Origin: an uncultured Oscillospiraceae bacterium
Lineage (GTDB): Bacteria > Bacillota > Clostridia > Oscillospirales > Ruminococcaceae
DNA length: 58,889 nt
Reading direction: 5' to 3'
Assembly: GCA_949745795.1 (NCBI GenBank)
Contig: CATKAZ010000090.1
Span: 1-58,889 of the forward strand
A program made the position numbers and the translations under genes. Shown in pieces: positions 17,200 through 26,228 of this stretch; position 1 is the first letter of the stretch, and each line of letters begins with the position of its first letter. The notes under the pieces were generated by a model, which did not search any database, was not told where the DNA came from, and worked only from the letters and a program-made list of their open reading frames with translations.

Positions 17200-17850
17200 T
17201 TACTTCATAAGCTGTTCACGCATAAACGCGAGCAGCTTTTTTTCACGTCTGGATACCTGAACCTGCGTCATACCAAGCTTTTGAGCTGTTACAGATTGAG
17301 TTAAATTTTTATAATATCTCATAAAAATCAACTCACGGTCACGAGGTTCCATTATTTCAAGAACCTGACGCAATGCTACGGTATCGCCGATTTCAATATC
17401 CGGAGACGGTACTGCAACATCTATCTGTCCTCCGCCGTCTTCAGAGCTGTCGGTAAGGGAAACAGGCGGCAGACTGACAGACAACGCCTCTGCAATGGCA
17501 CACTCATCCGTATCCAGCTTCTTTCCAAGCTCAGACAATGTAGGTTCACGTCCAAGCTCCTTTGACATTTCATCTCTGGCACGAACCGCTTTCATTGACA
17601 GTTCTTTCAAACTTCTGCTGACCTTTACAGTTCCGCCGTCACGAAAAAGACGTTTGATTTCGCCCAATATAACCGGTACCGCATAAGTTGAAAATTTAAC
17701 TCCCCTTTCGCTGTCAAAGGCTTCCGCAGCCTTGAGAAGTCCTATACAGCCTGCCGAATAAAGATCGTCATACTCGATACCTCTTCCTCTGAAACGATTT
17801 GCACATAGATGTACCAAACCAAGATTCTCTTCCGGTGAAGGCTTACTCAT
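17200..17850 (-). CDS. sigF: Sporulation sigma factor F
   Basis: Sigma-70 family factor (216 aa) that starts forespore transcription. Region 2 (ENLGLVHLCANRF, DLYSAGCIGLLKAAEAFD, FSTYAVPVILGEIKR), region 3 and region 4 (RELIFMRYYKNLTQSVTAQ) are present. Assignment to sigma F rather than G rests on its place directly after spoIIAA and spoIIAB. It overlaps spoIIAB by 8 nt. Confidence 0.93.
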   Translation of the reverse strand: MSKPSPEENLGLVHLCANRFRGRGIEYDDLYSAGCIGLLKAAEAFDSERGVKFSTYAVPVILGEIKRLFRDGGTVKVSRSLKELSMKAVRARDEMSKELGREPTLSELGKKLDTDECAIAEALSVSLPPVSLTDSSEDGGGQIDVAVPSPDIEIGDTVALRQVLEIMEPRDRELIFMRYYKNLTQSVTAQKLGMTQVQVSRREKKLLAFMREQLMK

Positions 17851-18280
17851 TGATTGCCCCCAGTTTTTTTCTCATAGTCACTACAGTTCCTTTTCCGACA
17901 GTACTTTTTACCGTTAATTTATCCATAAAGCTTTCCATAACGGCAAATCCCAAGCCGGCTCTTTCTTCACACGGAGCAGTAGTATAAAGCGGTTCCATTG
18001 CCCGCTTTACGTCCGGTATTCCACAGCCTTTATCTTTAATTCTTATGTAAATTTCATTGTCGTTAAGTATTCTTGCCGTTATTTCAATTATTCCCTCAGT
18101 TCCCCTGTAAGCATGTACTATACAATTGGTAACAGCCTCGGAAACAGCTGTTCTCAAGTCTGCAATCTCCTCAATTCCCGGATCAAGAAACGCTGCAAAC
18201 GCACAAACTGCCGTTCTGGCAAAGCCTTCATTTTCCGATTTACTTTTAAAACTTATTTTCATTTCATTTACTATTTTCAT
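17843..18280 (-). CDS. spoIIAB: Anti-sigma F factor (serine kinase)
   Basis: SpoIIAB (145 aa) binds sigma F and phosphorylates SpoIIAA. GHKL ATPase motifs are visible: EAVTNCIVHAY (N box), IKDKGCGIPD (G1) and RAGLGFAVMESFMD (G2). Length and position match the family. Middle gene of the three-gene operon. Confidence 0.95.
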   Translation of the reverse strand: MKIVNEMKISFKSKSENEGFARTAVCAFAAFLDPGIEEIADLRTAVSEAVTNCIVHAYRGTEGIIEITARILNDNEIYIRIKDKGCGIPDVKRAMEPLYTTAPCEERAGLGFAVMESFMDKLTVKSTVGKGTVVTMRKKLGAINE

Positions 18281-18292
18281 TTTTTCACTTCC

Positions 18293-18604
18293 TTATACAT
18301 TGCATATTGAAGCAAGACGGTCAATTCCGGACAGTCTCATTACTTTTTTTATATGTGCAGGCGGATTTCTTACTATTAAACTACCGCCTATTTCCTGCAT
18401 AAGCTTATATCTTCCCATAACCAGTCCGATACCGGAACTGTCCATAAATCCGACTTCCGAAAAATCCAAAATAAGTTCTTCCGGCTGATTTTCACGCAAT
18501 GCAAAATCTATATCCTGACGAAGGGTTTTGGCGTTATGATGATCAATTTCACCGGACAATAATGCAATTATCTTATTATCTTCGTTCATTATCTTTACAG
18601 ACAT
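18293..18604 (-). CDS. spoIIAA: Anti-anti-sigma F factor
   Basis: SpoIIAA (103 aa) is a STAS-domain protein that frees sigma F when unphosphorylated. The phosphorylation motif FMDSSGIGLVMGRYK contains the target serine (S57, inferred from B. subtilis). ATG follows GGAGG. No clear sigma-H promoter could be picked out upstream. Confidence 0.95.
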   Translation of the reverse strand: MSVKIMNEDNKIIALLSGEIDHHNAKTLRQDIDFALRENQPEELILDFSEVGFMDSSGIGLVMGRYKLMQEIGGSLIVRNPPAHIKKVMRLSGIDRLASICNV

Positions 18605-18913
18605 TATTTTTAACCTCCTGTTTACAACTCTATGCTTTTATTGTATTATAATCAGTGTGAATTTTTTGTAGAATCATGCAATGCTCTAACTTTTATAATT
18701 TTATTTATATTAAAGGTCAAAAAATATAAAAACAAAAGGCTTCCTAACGGAAGCCTTTTGCCATGATATAGGGATTATTGGGGATTTTAATTTAACGCTG
18801 GGGTAAAACGTTAAATCGAAATGTTTATACTCATTAATGAGTATGCTTGTATTATATATTTCAAGTGTGAAATCTCTGTGAAAAGTCCTTGAAAAAACTC
18901 TGAAACAATAAAA
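18605..18913 (-). other. Intergenic region between two minus-strand operons
   Basis: About 309 nt without a gene. It holds the terminator of the two-component operon and the leader of spoIIAA, which has an isolated TATAAT near 18648 but no convincing -35 element. The rest is AT-rich with nothing I can name. Confidence 0.6.
18733..18760 (-). terminator. Terminator of the two-component operon
   Basis: CAAAAGGCTTCC and GGAAGCCTTTTG form a perfect 12-bp stem with a TAAC loop; on the minus strand a TTTTTATATTTTTT tract follows. Confidence 0.9.
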
Positions 18914-20449
18914 TCAGTTCTGTTTTGGTTTATCATTGTCCCTTTTTTCAACCTTTTTCTCAGAAAATCTTTTACTGTAAAATTTATGCTCTGCTTTCTT
19001 ATCATCCAACGGTTCTTCAGCAAGCTTTGGCTTTACAATATCCTTAATTTCAAACCAAAACGTAGAACCTTGACCTATAACGCTGTAAACACCGAATTTG
19101 TATTCATGCTTTTTAAGAATTGCTTTTACAATGGAAAGTCCCAAGCCTGTTCCCACAACTTCACGTTTATGATTCTCTGAACGATAATATTTATCAAATA
19201 TCAATTTTATTTTTTCCGGAGCAATTCCCTCTCCGGTATCCGAAATTTCTATACGAACACAATCTTCCGAATTTTTCTGTTTTATAAAAATCTGCTTATC
19301 TTCACCGGTATAATTAACAGCATTATTAATAAGATTGTAAATAACCTGCTGAATTTTTATAATATCACATCTTACCGTAACGTCTTCATCAGGTTCAAAG
19401 GTGATATGATAATCGGACTTTTTAGAAATTCCCTCATATCTTGCAGCAATATCTTCCAAAAGGATTCTTATATTAAATTCAGTATAATTCAACTGCTGAT
19501 TTCCGTCTTCGAGTTTAGAAAGGTCAAGCATATCATTTACAAGCTGTGCCAAACGATCGGTTTCTTCTATTATTATTTCAAGGTGTTCGTTTCTTTTTTG
19601 AGGATTATTACCTGATAAATCCCTGATCATTTCAGCATAAGCCTTAAGCATGGTAAGAGGCGTTCTCAGGTCATGAGAAACATTTGCAATAAGATCACGC
19701 TGCATAGCGTCTACCTTGGAAATTTGCTGACCGGCATAAGTAAGTGTACTTGCAAGCCGTTGAATTTCCATATAATCTCCGCCCTCAAATTTTATTTTAT
19801 AATTTCCCGCAGCCATTTTTTCAGCCGACTTGGTAATCTTCACAATAGGATCTGAAATTTTTCTTGCCATAAAAAAAGATATAACCAAACTCAAAAGAAT
19901 CAGATAAACTGTAATGATCAAAAGCTGCCGTTTTATAATAGAAGCTGTTGACCCAACGGGAACAAGCGGAGAATTAATCAGCACATAACCCTCCGGAGAA
20001 TCAACATTTCCAATAACAGCGGCAAATACCAGCATATCATTACTTATATCGTTGTTATATTCTTTAAAATAAATTTCTTTTTTATTACTTTCTTTAAGCT
20101 TATTTAAAAATTCGCTTTTCATAGAGTCCGGACTGTGTATTAAACAGCTTTTACCAAGAGTATCCTTTGTATATATAATACGGCCGTATTTATCTACAAT
20201 TTCAATACATAAATCATTTGAAATGGCAATTCTTGTGAGAAGTTTACCGTAATCGTCTTTACCGTATTCATCTACTATTTTTTCCGCTGAAAGCTTAACA
20301 TCGGAAATCTTCATTTTCTCATAAAAGTTTTCCAGAAAAACAATCTGAAAAAACCACAGCATTATAAATACTACAGCCGTGAAAAACATGAAGTGTTCCC
20401 ATACTTTAAATCTCAGACTTACTGCACTTTTAATTTTGGCTGTATTCAA
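18914..20449 (-). CDS. Sensor histidine kinase
   Basis: 511-aa membrane kinase: helix 1 at about 19-38, outside domain about 39-175, helix 2 about 176-195, HAMP 196-250, HisKA with H259 (ANVSHDLRTPLTM), then the ATPase domain with NLINNAVNYTG, DTGEGIAPEKI and GTGLGLSIV. A basic, charged tail of about 45 residues follows the ATPase domain. The start appears to be TTG at 20449, overlapping the regulator gene by 20 nt. No PAS domain is seen, so it is not a clear WalK; the signal is unknown. Confidence 0.9.
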   Translation of the reverse strand: MNTAKIKSAVSLRFKVWEHFMFFTAVVFIMLWFFQIVFLENFYEKMKISDVKLSAEKIVDEYGKDDYGKLLTRIAISNDLCIEIVDKYGRIIYTKDTLGKSCLIHSPDSMKSEFLNKLKESNKKEIYFKEYNNDISNDMLVFAAVIGNVDSPEGYVLINSPLVPVGSTASIIKRQLLIITVYLILLSLVISFFMARKISDPIVKITKSAEKMAAGNYKIKFEGGDYMEIQRLASTLTYAGQQISKVDAMQRDLIANVSHDLRTPLTMLKAYAEMIRDLSGNNPQKRNEHLEIIIEETDRLAQLVNDMLDLSKLEDGNQQLNYTEFNIRILLEDIAARYEGISKKSDYHITFEPDEDVTVRCDIIKIQQVIYNLINNAVNYTGEDKQIFIKQKNSEDCVRIEISDTGEGIAPEKIKLIFDKYYRSENHKREVVGTGLGLSIVKAILKKHEYKFGVYSVIGQGSTFWFEIKDIVKPKLAEEPLDDKKAEHKFYSKRFSEKKVEKRDNDKPKQN

Positions 20450-21110
20450 ATTTATATCCCATTCCTCTCAATGTAACAATAAATTTTCTGTATTGCCCCA
20501 AACTGTTCCTAAGCATTTTTATATGTGTATCCACAGTTCTGTCATCCCCGAAGAAGTCATACCCCCAAACTTCTTCCAGAAGCTTATCTCTTGTAAGTGC
20601 AAGATTTTTATTTTTTACCAGATAGAAAAGCAAATCATACTCTTTAGGAGTCATTGAAGCTTTTTCACCGTCAACATACACCTCACGTCCGGCAATATCA
20701 ATTTCAAGACCTTCATACGCAAGTTTTTCAGGTACGGATGATTCGGAAACGGAATTTCTTTTCAGTACAGCTTTTATTCTTGCCATAAGCTCCTTTGGAG
20801 AAAACGGTTTTACAACATAATCGTCAATACCAAGCTCAAAGCCGAAAAGCTTATCATACTCCTCTCCTCTTGCAGACAGCATTATTACCGGAACAGACTT
20901 ATATTTTTTTATTTCCTTGCATGTAGAAAAACCGTCCAGCTTGGGCATCATTATATCCATTACTATAAGGTCAAAATCCCCGGATTTAACCATTTCCACA
21001 GCTTCCATACCGTTTTCCGCTTCGGCAACCTCATATCCTTCAAATTCAGCGTATTCTCTAACAACTCGTCTGATATTCACTTCATCGTCAACAACAAGAA
21101 TTCTGTACAT
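20430..21110 (-). CDS. OmpR/PhoB-type response regulator
   Basis: 226 aa. The receiver domain (1-120) has D8/D9, phospho-acceptor D52 (LIVMDIMMPKLDG), T/S at MLSARGEEYD and K in VVKPFSPKEL. The C-terminal winged helix ends in DKLLEEVWGYDFFGDDRTVD and GMGYKFE. It is the first gene of a two-gene operon with the kinase; AAAGGAG precedes the ATG. Its target promoters are unknown. Confidence 0.93.
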   Translation of the reverse strand: MYRILVVDDEVNIRRVVREYAEFEGYEVAEAENGMEAVEMVKSGDFDLIVMDIMMPKLDGFSTCKEIKKYKSVPVIMLSARGEEYDKLFGFELGIDDYVVKPFSPKELMARIKAVLKRNSVSESSVPEKLAYEGLEIDIAGREVYVDGEKASMTPKEYDLLFYLVKNKNLALTRDKLLEEVWGYDFFGDDRTVDTHIKMLRNSLGQYRKFIVTLRGMGYKFEYSQN

Positions 21111-21237
21111 TTTTTATTCTCCTTTAATCCTCATTTTTCTAAAAATATCATATCATTTTAGTTATATTATAATTCATAAATGTGAACAATAAGTGAAAAA
21201 TAAAAAAAGATTTGAGTGTTTATAAATTTTACTCTTA

Positions 21238-21266
21238 TTGACATATTTAATAAAAATTGGTATAAT
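21238..21266 (+). promoter_or_regulatory. Consensus sigma-A promoter of pfkA
   Basis: TTGACA, exactly 17 nt, TATAAT: both hexamers are perfect. The start codon lies 82 nt downstream; between them a small AGGCGA/TCGCCT hairpin (21306-21322) sits ahead of the ribosome binding site GGGAGG. Confidence 0.93.
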
Positions 21267-21348
21267 ACTATTAATCTGTTATATGTTTTGAACAAAATAA
21301 ATTTAAGGCGAGCCGTTCGCCTAGACAATAAGCGGCTGGGAGGTAAAA

Positions 21349-22431
21349 ATGAAAAAGCGTATTGGTATTCTTACAAGCGGCGGCGACTGTCCCGGACTTA
21401 ATGCAACCATAAGAGGCGTTGCAAAGGCATGCTATGAAATGATGGGTACTGAAAACGTAGAAATTGTCGGAATTGCCGAAGGGTATTACGGTCTTATAAA
21501 CAATATCTGCCGTGATATGAAACCGGAGGAATTTTCCGGTATTCTTACAAGGGGCGGTACGATTTTGGGTACAAAGCGCCAGCCGTTTAAGATGATGCAA
21601 GTAATCGGTGATGATAATGTAGACAAAGTAAAAAATATGAAAGCAACCTACAAAAAGCAGAAGCTTGACTGTCTGCTGACTTTGGGCGGAAACGGTACTC
21701 ATAAAACTTCACGCCTTCTATCCGATGAAGGACTAAACGTAATCGGTCTGCCGAAAACAATCGACAACGACATTTACGGTACAGATGTAACCTTCGGTTT
21801 CCATACCGCCGTTGACATCGCTACAGACGCTCTTGACAGACTTCATACAACCGCCAACAGTCATTCCAGAATTCTTCTTTGCGAAATCATGGGCAATAAA
21901 GCCGGCTGGCTTACTCTCAATGCCGGAATTGCAGGTGGGGCAGATATTATCCTTATTCCCGAAATTCCTTACGATATTGATAAGGTATGCGAATCAGTAC
22001 TGAAAAGAAGTGAAAGCGGTAAGAATTTTTCAATAGTTGCAGTTGCTGAGGGCGTCTTTGACCAAAATGAGGCACAGCTTAAAAAGAAAGAACGTGCAAG
22101 ACTTCGTGCAGAAGCGGGAATCACAACCGCAACAAACAGAATCGCCGCACAGATCCAGTCTAAAACCGGACTTGAAACCAGAACCTGCGTACCGGGACAT
22201 ATGCTCAGAGGAGGAAGTCCAAGCGCTTATGACAGAATATTGGCAACTCAATTCGGCGTACACGCCGCAAAGCTGATTTCCCAGGAAAAATACGGCAGAA
22301 CTGTTGCGAAAATCGGCGGAAAAATTACAGCTAATAAACTTGCCGATATTGCGGGAAAAACAAAATTTGTAGATCCGTCCGACCAGCTGGTTAAAACCGC
22401 TAAGAATTTGGGAATTTCATTCGGAGATTGA
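21349..22431 (+). CDS. pfkA: 6-phosphofructokinase (ATP or PPi donor uncertain)
   Basis: 360-aa PFK family enzyme of glycolysis. The phosphoryl-donor loop TSGGDCPGLNA and the catalytic PKTIDND are visible. In place of the usual GGDGS it has GGNGTHKT (N115, G116), and K136 stands where ATP enzymes of the E. coli type have Gly. This mixed signature belongs to the longer clade that includes both ATP- and PPi-using members, so the donor is open. Stand-alone gene with its own promoter and terminator. Confidence 0.9.
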   Translation: MKKRIGILTSGGDCPGLNATIRGVAKACYEMMGTENVEIVGIAEGYYGLINNICRDMKPEEFSGILTRGGTILGTKRQPFKMMQVIGDDNVDKVKNMKATYKKQKLDCLLTLGGNGTHKTSRLLSDEGLNVIGLPKTIDNDIYGTDVTFGFHTAVDIATDALDRLHTTANSHSRILLCEIMGNKAGWLTLNAGIAGGADIILIPEIPYDIDKVCESVLKRSESGKNFSIVAVAEGVFDQNEAQLKKKERARLRAEAGITTATNRIAAQIQSKTGLETRTCVPGHMLRGGSPSAYDRILATQFGVHAAKLISQEKYGRTVAKIGGKITANKLADIAGKTKFVDPSDQLVKTAKNLGISFGD

Positions 22432-22446
22432 TTAAATTAAAATTAA

Positions 22447-22478
22447 CAAGCAGAACCGATATAATTCAGTTCTGCTTG
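22447..22478 (+). terminator. Probable terminator of pfkA
   Basis: CAAGCAGAAC and GTTCTGCTTG form a perfect 10-bp stem with a 12-nt loop 16 nt after the stop codon. The following tract (AACTTGTAT) is poor in T, so it may be a weak terminator or a 3' stabiliser. Confidence 0.55.
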
Positions 22479-22577
22479 AACTTGTATATAACGATATTTA
22501 ATTAACTATATTTTTATAAATAAACTAAATGTAGCTAAAACTTAATTAATATTGAAAAAATTTAGTAAATTTTAATA

Positions 22578-22606
22578 ATGACATAAATCCGGATAAATGT
22601 TATAAT
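22578..22606 (+). promoter_or_regulatory. Promoter of nadB-nadC
   Basis: ATGACA, 17 nt, TATAAT with a TG before the -10. No obvious operator for a NAD regulator could be seen around it. Confidence 0.75.
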
Positions 22607-22674
22607 GGAATAAGTATAAAAAAATTCCGTTTAATTGGAAACCATAAAACCATTACAGAAAGATTGGGATTCAT

Positions 22675-24126
22675 ATGCCGAAAAATTATGACGTAATTAT
22701 TGCCGGAAGCGGTACTGCCGGACTTTATGCAGCTATAAATCTTCCCTCCGAATTGAAAATTCTCGTACTATCTAAGCGTGATTTATTGCTTTGTAACTCT
22801 GCCCTTGCACAAGGCGGTATTGCGGGAGTATACAATTCGCCGAATGATAATATTCAGCTTCACCAAAATGATACTATGATTGCCGGCGGATTTAAAAATA
22901 ACACTGAAAATGTTCACATTCTTGTTTCCGAAGCAGCTCAGGATATTGAATCGCTTATTAATATGGGCGTTGACTTTGACAAAACTCCTGACGGCAATCT
23001 TCACAGAACTCTTGAAGGCGGTCACTGCCGCCATAGAATTTTCCATCATAAAGACGCCACCGGATTTGAAATAGTCTCACGGCTTTTGGAAAAGGTTAAA
23101 ACCTTACCAAATATTGATATAATGGAAAATATTTATCTTTGCGGAATGAAAAAAACCTCCACAGGATTTTCAATTGATACATTGAAAGAAGATAAACGCC
23201 AAAGCTTTAACTGCCACTTCATGGTATTAGCTACAGGCGGTATCGGAAGAGTTTATGAATATACGACAAATTCCGCAATAGCTACCGGAGACGGTATTAC
23301 TTTCGCCTATGAAATGGGAGCGGACATAAAAAATCTGAGTCTTGTTCAATTTCACCCCACAGCATTTAATAACAAGCATACCAGAGAATGCTTTCTTATT
23401 TCCGAAGCTGTAAGAGGCGAAGGAGCATATCTGCTCAACAAAAACGGCGAACGCTTTATGCATAATTATGACGACAGATTGGAACTTGCTCCAAGAGATG
23501 TAGTTTCTCATGCAATAATTCTGGAAAGCCGTAAACTAAATTCCAACGACTTTTATCTTGACATTTCAAGAAAAGATCCCGAATTTCTCAAAAACCGTTT
23601 CCCTATGATCTATAAAAATTTAATGAAGCAAGGCTACGATCTGACTAAAGATAAAATTCCCGTATTCCCATGCCAGCATTATCTTATGGGCGGAATTAAC
23701 GTTGATAACTTTGCAAGGACTAAAATAGATAATCTTTATGCGGCAGGAGAATGCTCTCATACAGGCGTACACGGAAACAACCGTCTTGCAAGCAATTCAC
23801 TTCTTGAAGCACTTGTATTCTCAAGACGTGCAGCAGCTGATATAGCTAAGAAAGCTGTAAATTTAACAAACGAATTTGAAAATTATGAATTTGAAGTACA
23901 TAATGACGCTCCGCCTATACCTCATGGCTTCAGAACCGAAATACGCCGTATAATGCAGCAAAGCTATTTTGTTATTCCCGACAAAAAAGCCGCTGTGGAA
24001 GGCTTTGAAAAAATAAAAGAAATAAAATCCGACCTGACATCGGGAAATTATTTAATTAATCCGGATTATATTGAAGCCAAATCGCTTGCTACTATAGCTT
24101 ACCTTATCTTAAAAGAAGTAATTTGA
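22675..24126 (+). CDS. nadB: L-aspartate oxidase
   Basis: NadB (483 aa) oxidises aspartate to iminoaspartate in NAD synthesis. The FAD motif GSGTAGLYAA is at the N-terminus; SALAQGGIAGV, the active-site region LEGGHCRHRIFHHKDATG, and the C-terminal GECSHTGVHGNNRLASNSLLEA region (key part HGNNRLASNSL) mark the succinate dehydrogenase/NadB family. Somewhat shorter C-terminal domain than in E. coli. It is followed after 13 nt by nadC. nadA, usually a neighbour, is not in this cluster. Confidence 0.93.
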   Translation: MPKNYDVIIAGSGTAGLYAAINLPSELKILVLSKRDLLLCNSALAQGGIAGVYNSPNDNIQLHQNDTMIAGGFKNNTENVHILVSEAAQDIESLINMGVDFDKTPDGNLHRTLEGGHCRHRIFHHKDATGFEIVSRLLEKVKTLPNIDIMENIYLCGMKKTSTGFSIDTLKEDKRQSFNCHFMVLATGGIGRVYEYTTNSAIATGDGITFAYEMGADIKNLSLVQFHPTAFNNKHTRECFLISEAVRGEGAYLLNKNGERFMHNYDDRLELAPRDVVSHAIILESRKLNSNDFYLDISRKDPEFLKNRFPMIYKNLMKQGYDLTKDKIPVFPCQHYLMGGINVDNFARTKIDNLYAAGECSHTGVHGNNRLASNSLLEALVFSRRAAADIAKKAVNLTNEFENYEFEVHNDAPPIPHGFRTEIRRIMQQSYFVIPDKKAAVEGFEKIKEIKSDLTSGNYLINPDYIEAKSLATIAYLILKEVI

Positions 24127-24139
24127 AAGGATAAAAAAT

Positions 24140-24982
24140 ATGCTTAACCAGATTTATATTGACAATATTATTAATACAGCCCTATGCGAAGACATTAATT
24201 ACATCGATATGACTACGGATAATCTTATTGATGACAATCACATGAGCACCTCTTATTTTATCGCTAAGGACAGCGGCATAATTTGCGGCATTGACATTGC
24301 AGTAAGAGTATTTGAACTTGCCGGAGGAAACGTTGAAACGGAAATTCTTTTAAAGGACGGTACAGAAGTCAAAAAGGGAGATATTATAGCTAACCTAAAG
24401 GGCAGTACCAAAACTCTGCTTAAGGGCGAAAGAACCGCTTTAAACTTACTTCAGCATATGTCCGGTATCGCTACAGCTACCAATAAATGCGTTAAGCTCG
24501 CAGAAGGTACTAATGCAAAAATAACCGATACCAGAAAAACACTTCCCGGATTAAGAGCTTTACAGAAATACGCCGTAACAGTCGGCGGCGGAAGAAATCA
24601 CCGCTTTAATCTTTCTGACGGCGCAATGCTCAAGGATAATCATATCGATGCTTACGGCTCCATCACAGGTGCGGTAAGCGCACTTCGTGAAAGGGCAGGT
24701 CATATGCTCAAGGTTGAGGTTGAGGTACGCACCTTTGAAGAGCTTAAAGAAGCTTTGGACTGCGGATGTGAGATCATCATGCTTGACAATATGAATCCGG
24801 AAGATATGAAAAAGGCTGTTGAAATTACTGCCGGACGCGCAAAGCTCGAAGCTTCGGGAAACATCACTCTAGACAACCTTCGTGAAACGGCTCTGACAGG
24901 AGTTGACATTATTTCATTAGGAGCTCTTACTCACTCAGTAAAATGCTTTGATATATCCATGAAAATAAAAACAGCCGAATAA
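24140..24982 (+). CDS. nadC: Nicotinate-nucleotide diphosphorylase (carboxylating)
   Basis: NadC (280 aa) makes nicotinate mononucleotide from quinolinate and PRPP. Signature segments are LLKGERTALNLLQHMSGIA, TRKTLPGLRALQKYAV and GGGRNHRFNLSD, with MLDNM and LEASGNITLDN near the end. Length is normal. It supplies the second half of the nadB-nadC unit. Confidence 0.96.
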   Translation: MLNQIYIDNIINTALCEDINYIDMTTDNLIDDNHMSTSYFIAKDSGIICGIDIAVRVFELAGGNVETEILLKDGTEVKKGDIIANLKGSTKTLLKGERTALNLLQHMSGIATATNKCVKLAEGTNAKITDTRKTLPGLRALQKYAVTVGGGRNHRFNLSDGAMLKDNHIDAYGSITGAVSALRERAGHMLKVEVEVRTFEELKEALDCGCEIIMLDNMNPEDMKKAVEITAGRAKLEASGNITLDNLRETALTGVDIISLGALTHSVKCFDISMKIKTAE

Positions 24983-25002
24983 AAAAATTACGGAGGGCGT
25001 TT

Positions 25003-26193
25003 ATGCAGAAAAAATTTTCTTTTAAAAACAATCGTCTTGCCAAAACAATCGTATTCAGCGGCTCTGTCTTAATTATTGTAGCCTTTGTAATTATGCGGTA
25101 TGAAGGGTTCTTTGCCGTTGTTTCAGGAATAATGAACATTTTCCGTCCGGTTATCATCGGATGTGTAATTGCTTTTGCACTTAACCGTCCTCTGAATTTT
25201 TTCCATGTCCGGTACAGACGTCTTTTTGCAGCTATAAAAAATTCTTTCAGAAATAAAAAACATGGCAGAAAAATTCATATGGTGTCGGGCAAACCTCCCT
25301 TTATTGCAGCTTGCCTTACAACTTATCTGCTCACCTTTGCCATACTAATAGGAATTATTTGTTTTATAGTTCCGCAAATATCTAAAAGTATCAATTTATT
25401 TCGTGAAAATTTCAATGATTATGCCAATAACTTTGTTAATTTTATAGAATCTAATAAATTTAACATTAATTCTTTTTTAGATGATAAAATCAATATCAAT
25501 GAAATTATGGAAAAAATTCAAAGTAAGCTTTCAAGTATTACCGAATATATACCAACTGTATTAAGTAAAACTTATGATATTACTTCCGGTATAATAAGCG
25601 GTACTGTAGACGTTATTTTAGGTATTGTTTTTTCCATATATATTCTTCTTGACAAGCAAAGTCTCAAAAAAAATGCAAAGGTTATTACTAAGCTTATTAT
25701 TAAAGACGGTAAATATGACAAGCTTGAAAGAATCATCAAGATTGCTTATGATACTTTTTCAAACTTTATAAGCGGACAGCTTATGGAAGCCGTTATTTTA
25801 GGTATTCTATGCTTTATAGGTATGACTATATTCGGCTTTGATTATGCTCCTCTTATCAGCGTTATAATAGGAATCACAAACATGATTCCTATTGCAGGTC
25901 CGATTATCGGTACCATTCCGGGAGCTTTGATACTCCTTCTTGTAAATCCTATAAGAGCTGTATGGTTTGTTGTATTTATAATTATCATTCAGCAAATTGA
26001 CTCAAATTTGATTTATCCAAAAGTTGTAGGAAATTCAATTGGTTTACCGGCGCTTTGGGTGCTGTTTGCTATTACAGTCGGCGGCGGACTTGGCGGCGTT
26101 TTGGGAATGATTTTAGGAGTGCCAATCGTATCCATTATCTATACATTGGTAAACGAAAAAATAAAGGAAAATAATAAGCATAAATACAATTAA
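25003..26193 (+). CDS. AI-2E family transporter-like permease
   Basis: 396 aa, about seven or eight membrane helices and a central amphipathic stretch (about 125-200). The C-terminal motifs GITNMIPIAGPIIGTIPG and PKVVGNSIGLPALWVL are typical of the AI-2E/PerM (UPF0118) family, whose members export small molecules or ions; the substrate cannot be read here. GGAGG precedes the ATG. It lies 20 nt after nadC and may be cotranscribed. The presence of luxS in the window does not by itself make it an AI-2 exporter. Confidence 0.85.
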   Translation: MQKKFSFKNNRLAKTIVFSGSVLIIVAFVIMRYEGFFAVVSGIMNIFRPVIIGCVIAFALNRPLNFFHVRYRRLFAAIKNSFRNKKHGRKIHMVSGKPPFIAACLTTYLLTFAILIGIICFIVPQISKSINLFRENFNDYANNFVNFIESNKFNINSFLDDKININEIMEKIQSKLSSITEYIPTVLSKTYDITSGIISGTVDVILGIVFSIYILLDKQSLKKNAKVITKLIIKDGKYDKLERIIKIAYDTFSNFISGQLMEAVILGILCFIGMTIFGFDYAPLISVIIGITNMIPIAGPIIGTIPGALILLLVNPIRAVWFVVFIIIIQQIDSNLIYPKVVGNSIGLPALWVLFAITVGGGLGGVLGMILGVPIVSIIYTLVNEKIKENNKHKYN

Positions 26194-26228
26194 AGAAATA
26201 CGGTCATATCAAAGGAGAATTATAAAAA

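Noticed and set aside
18640..18660. TATAAT upstream of spoIIAA as its promoter
   Set aside because: No acceptable -35 at 16-18 nt, and spoIIA operons normally use sigma H; left unassigned.
20430..21110. Naming the two-component system WalRK because of the WalR-like box at 4.7 kb
   Set aside because: The kinase lacks the PAS domain of WalK and the usual WalHIJ neighbours are absent; the regulator is a general OmpR type.
25003..26193. Reading the AI-2E-type permease together with luxS as a quorum-sensing circuit
   Set aside because: The family mostly does not transport AI-2, the genes lie 20 kb apart, and luxS often serves only the methyl cycle.
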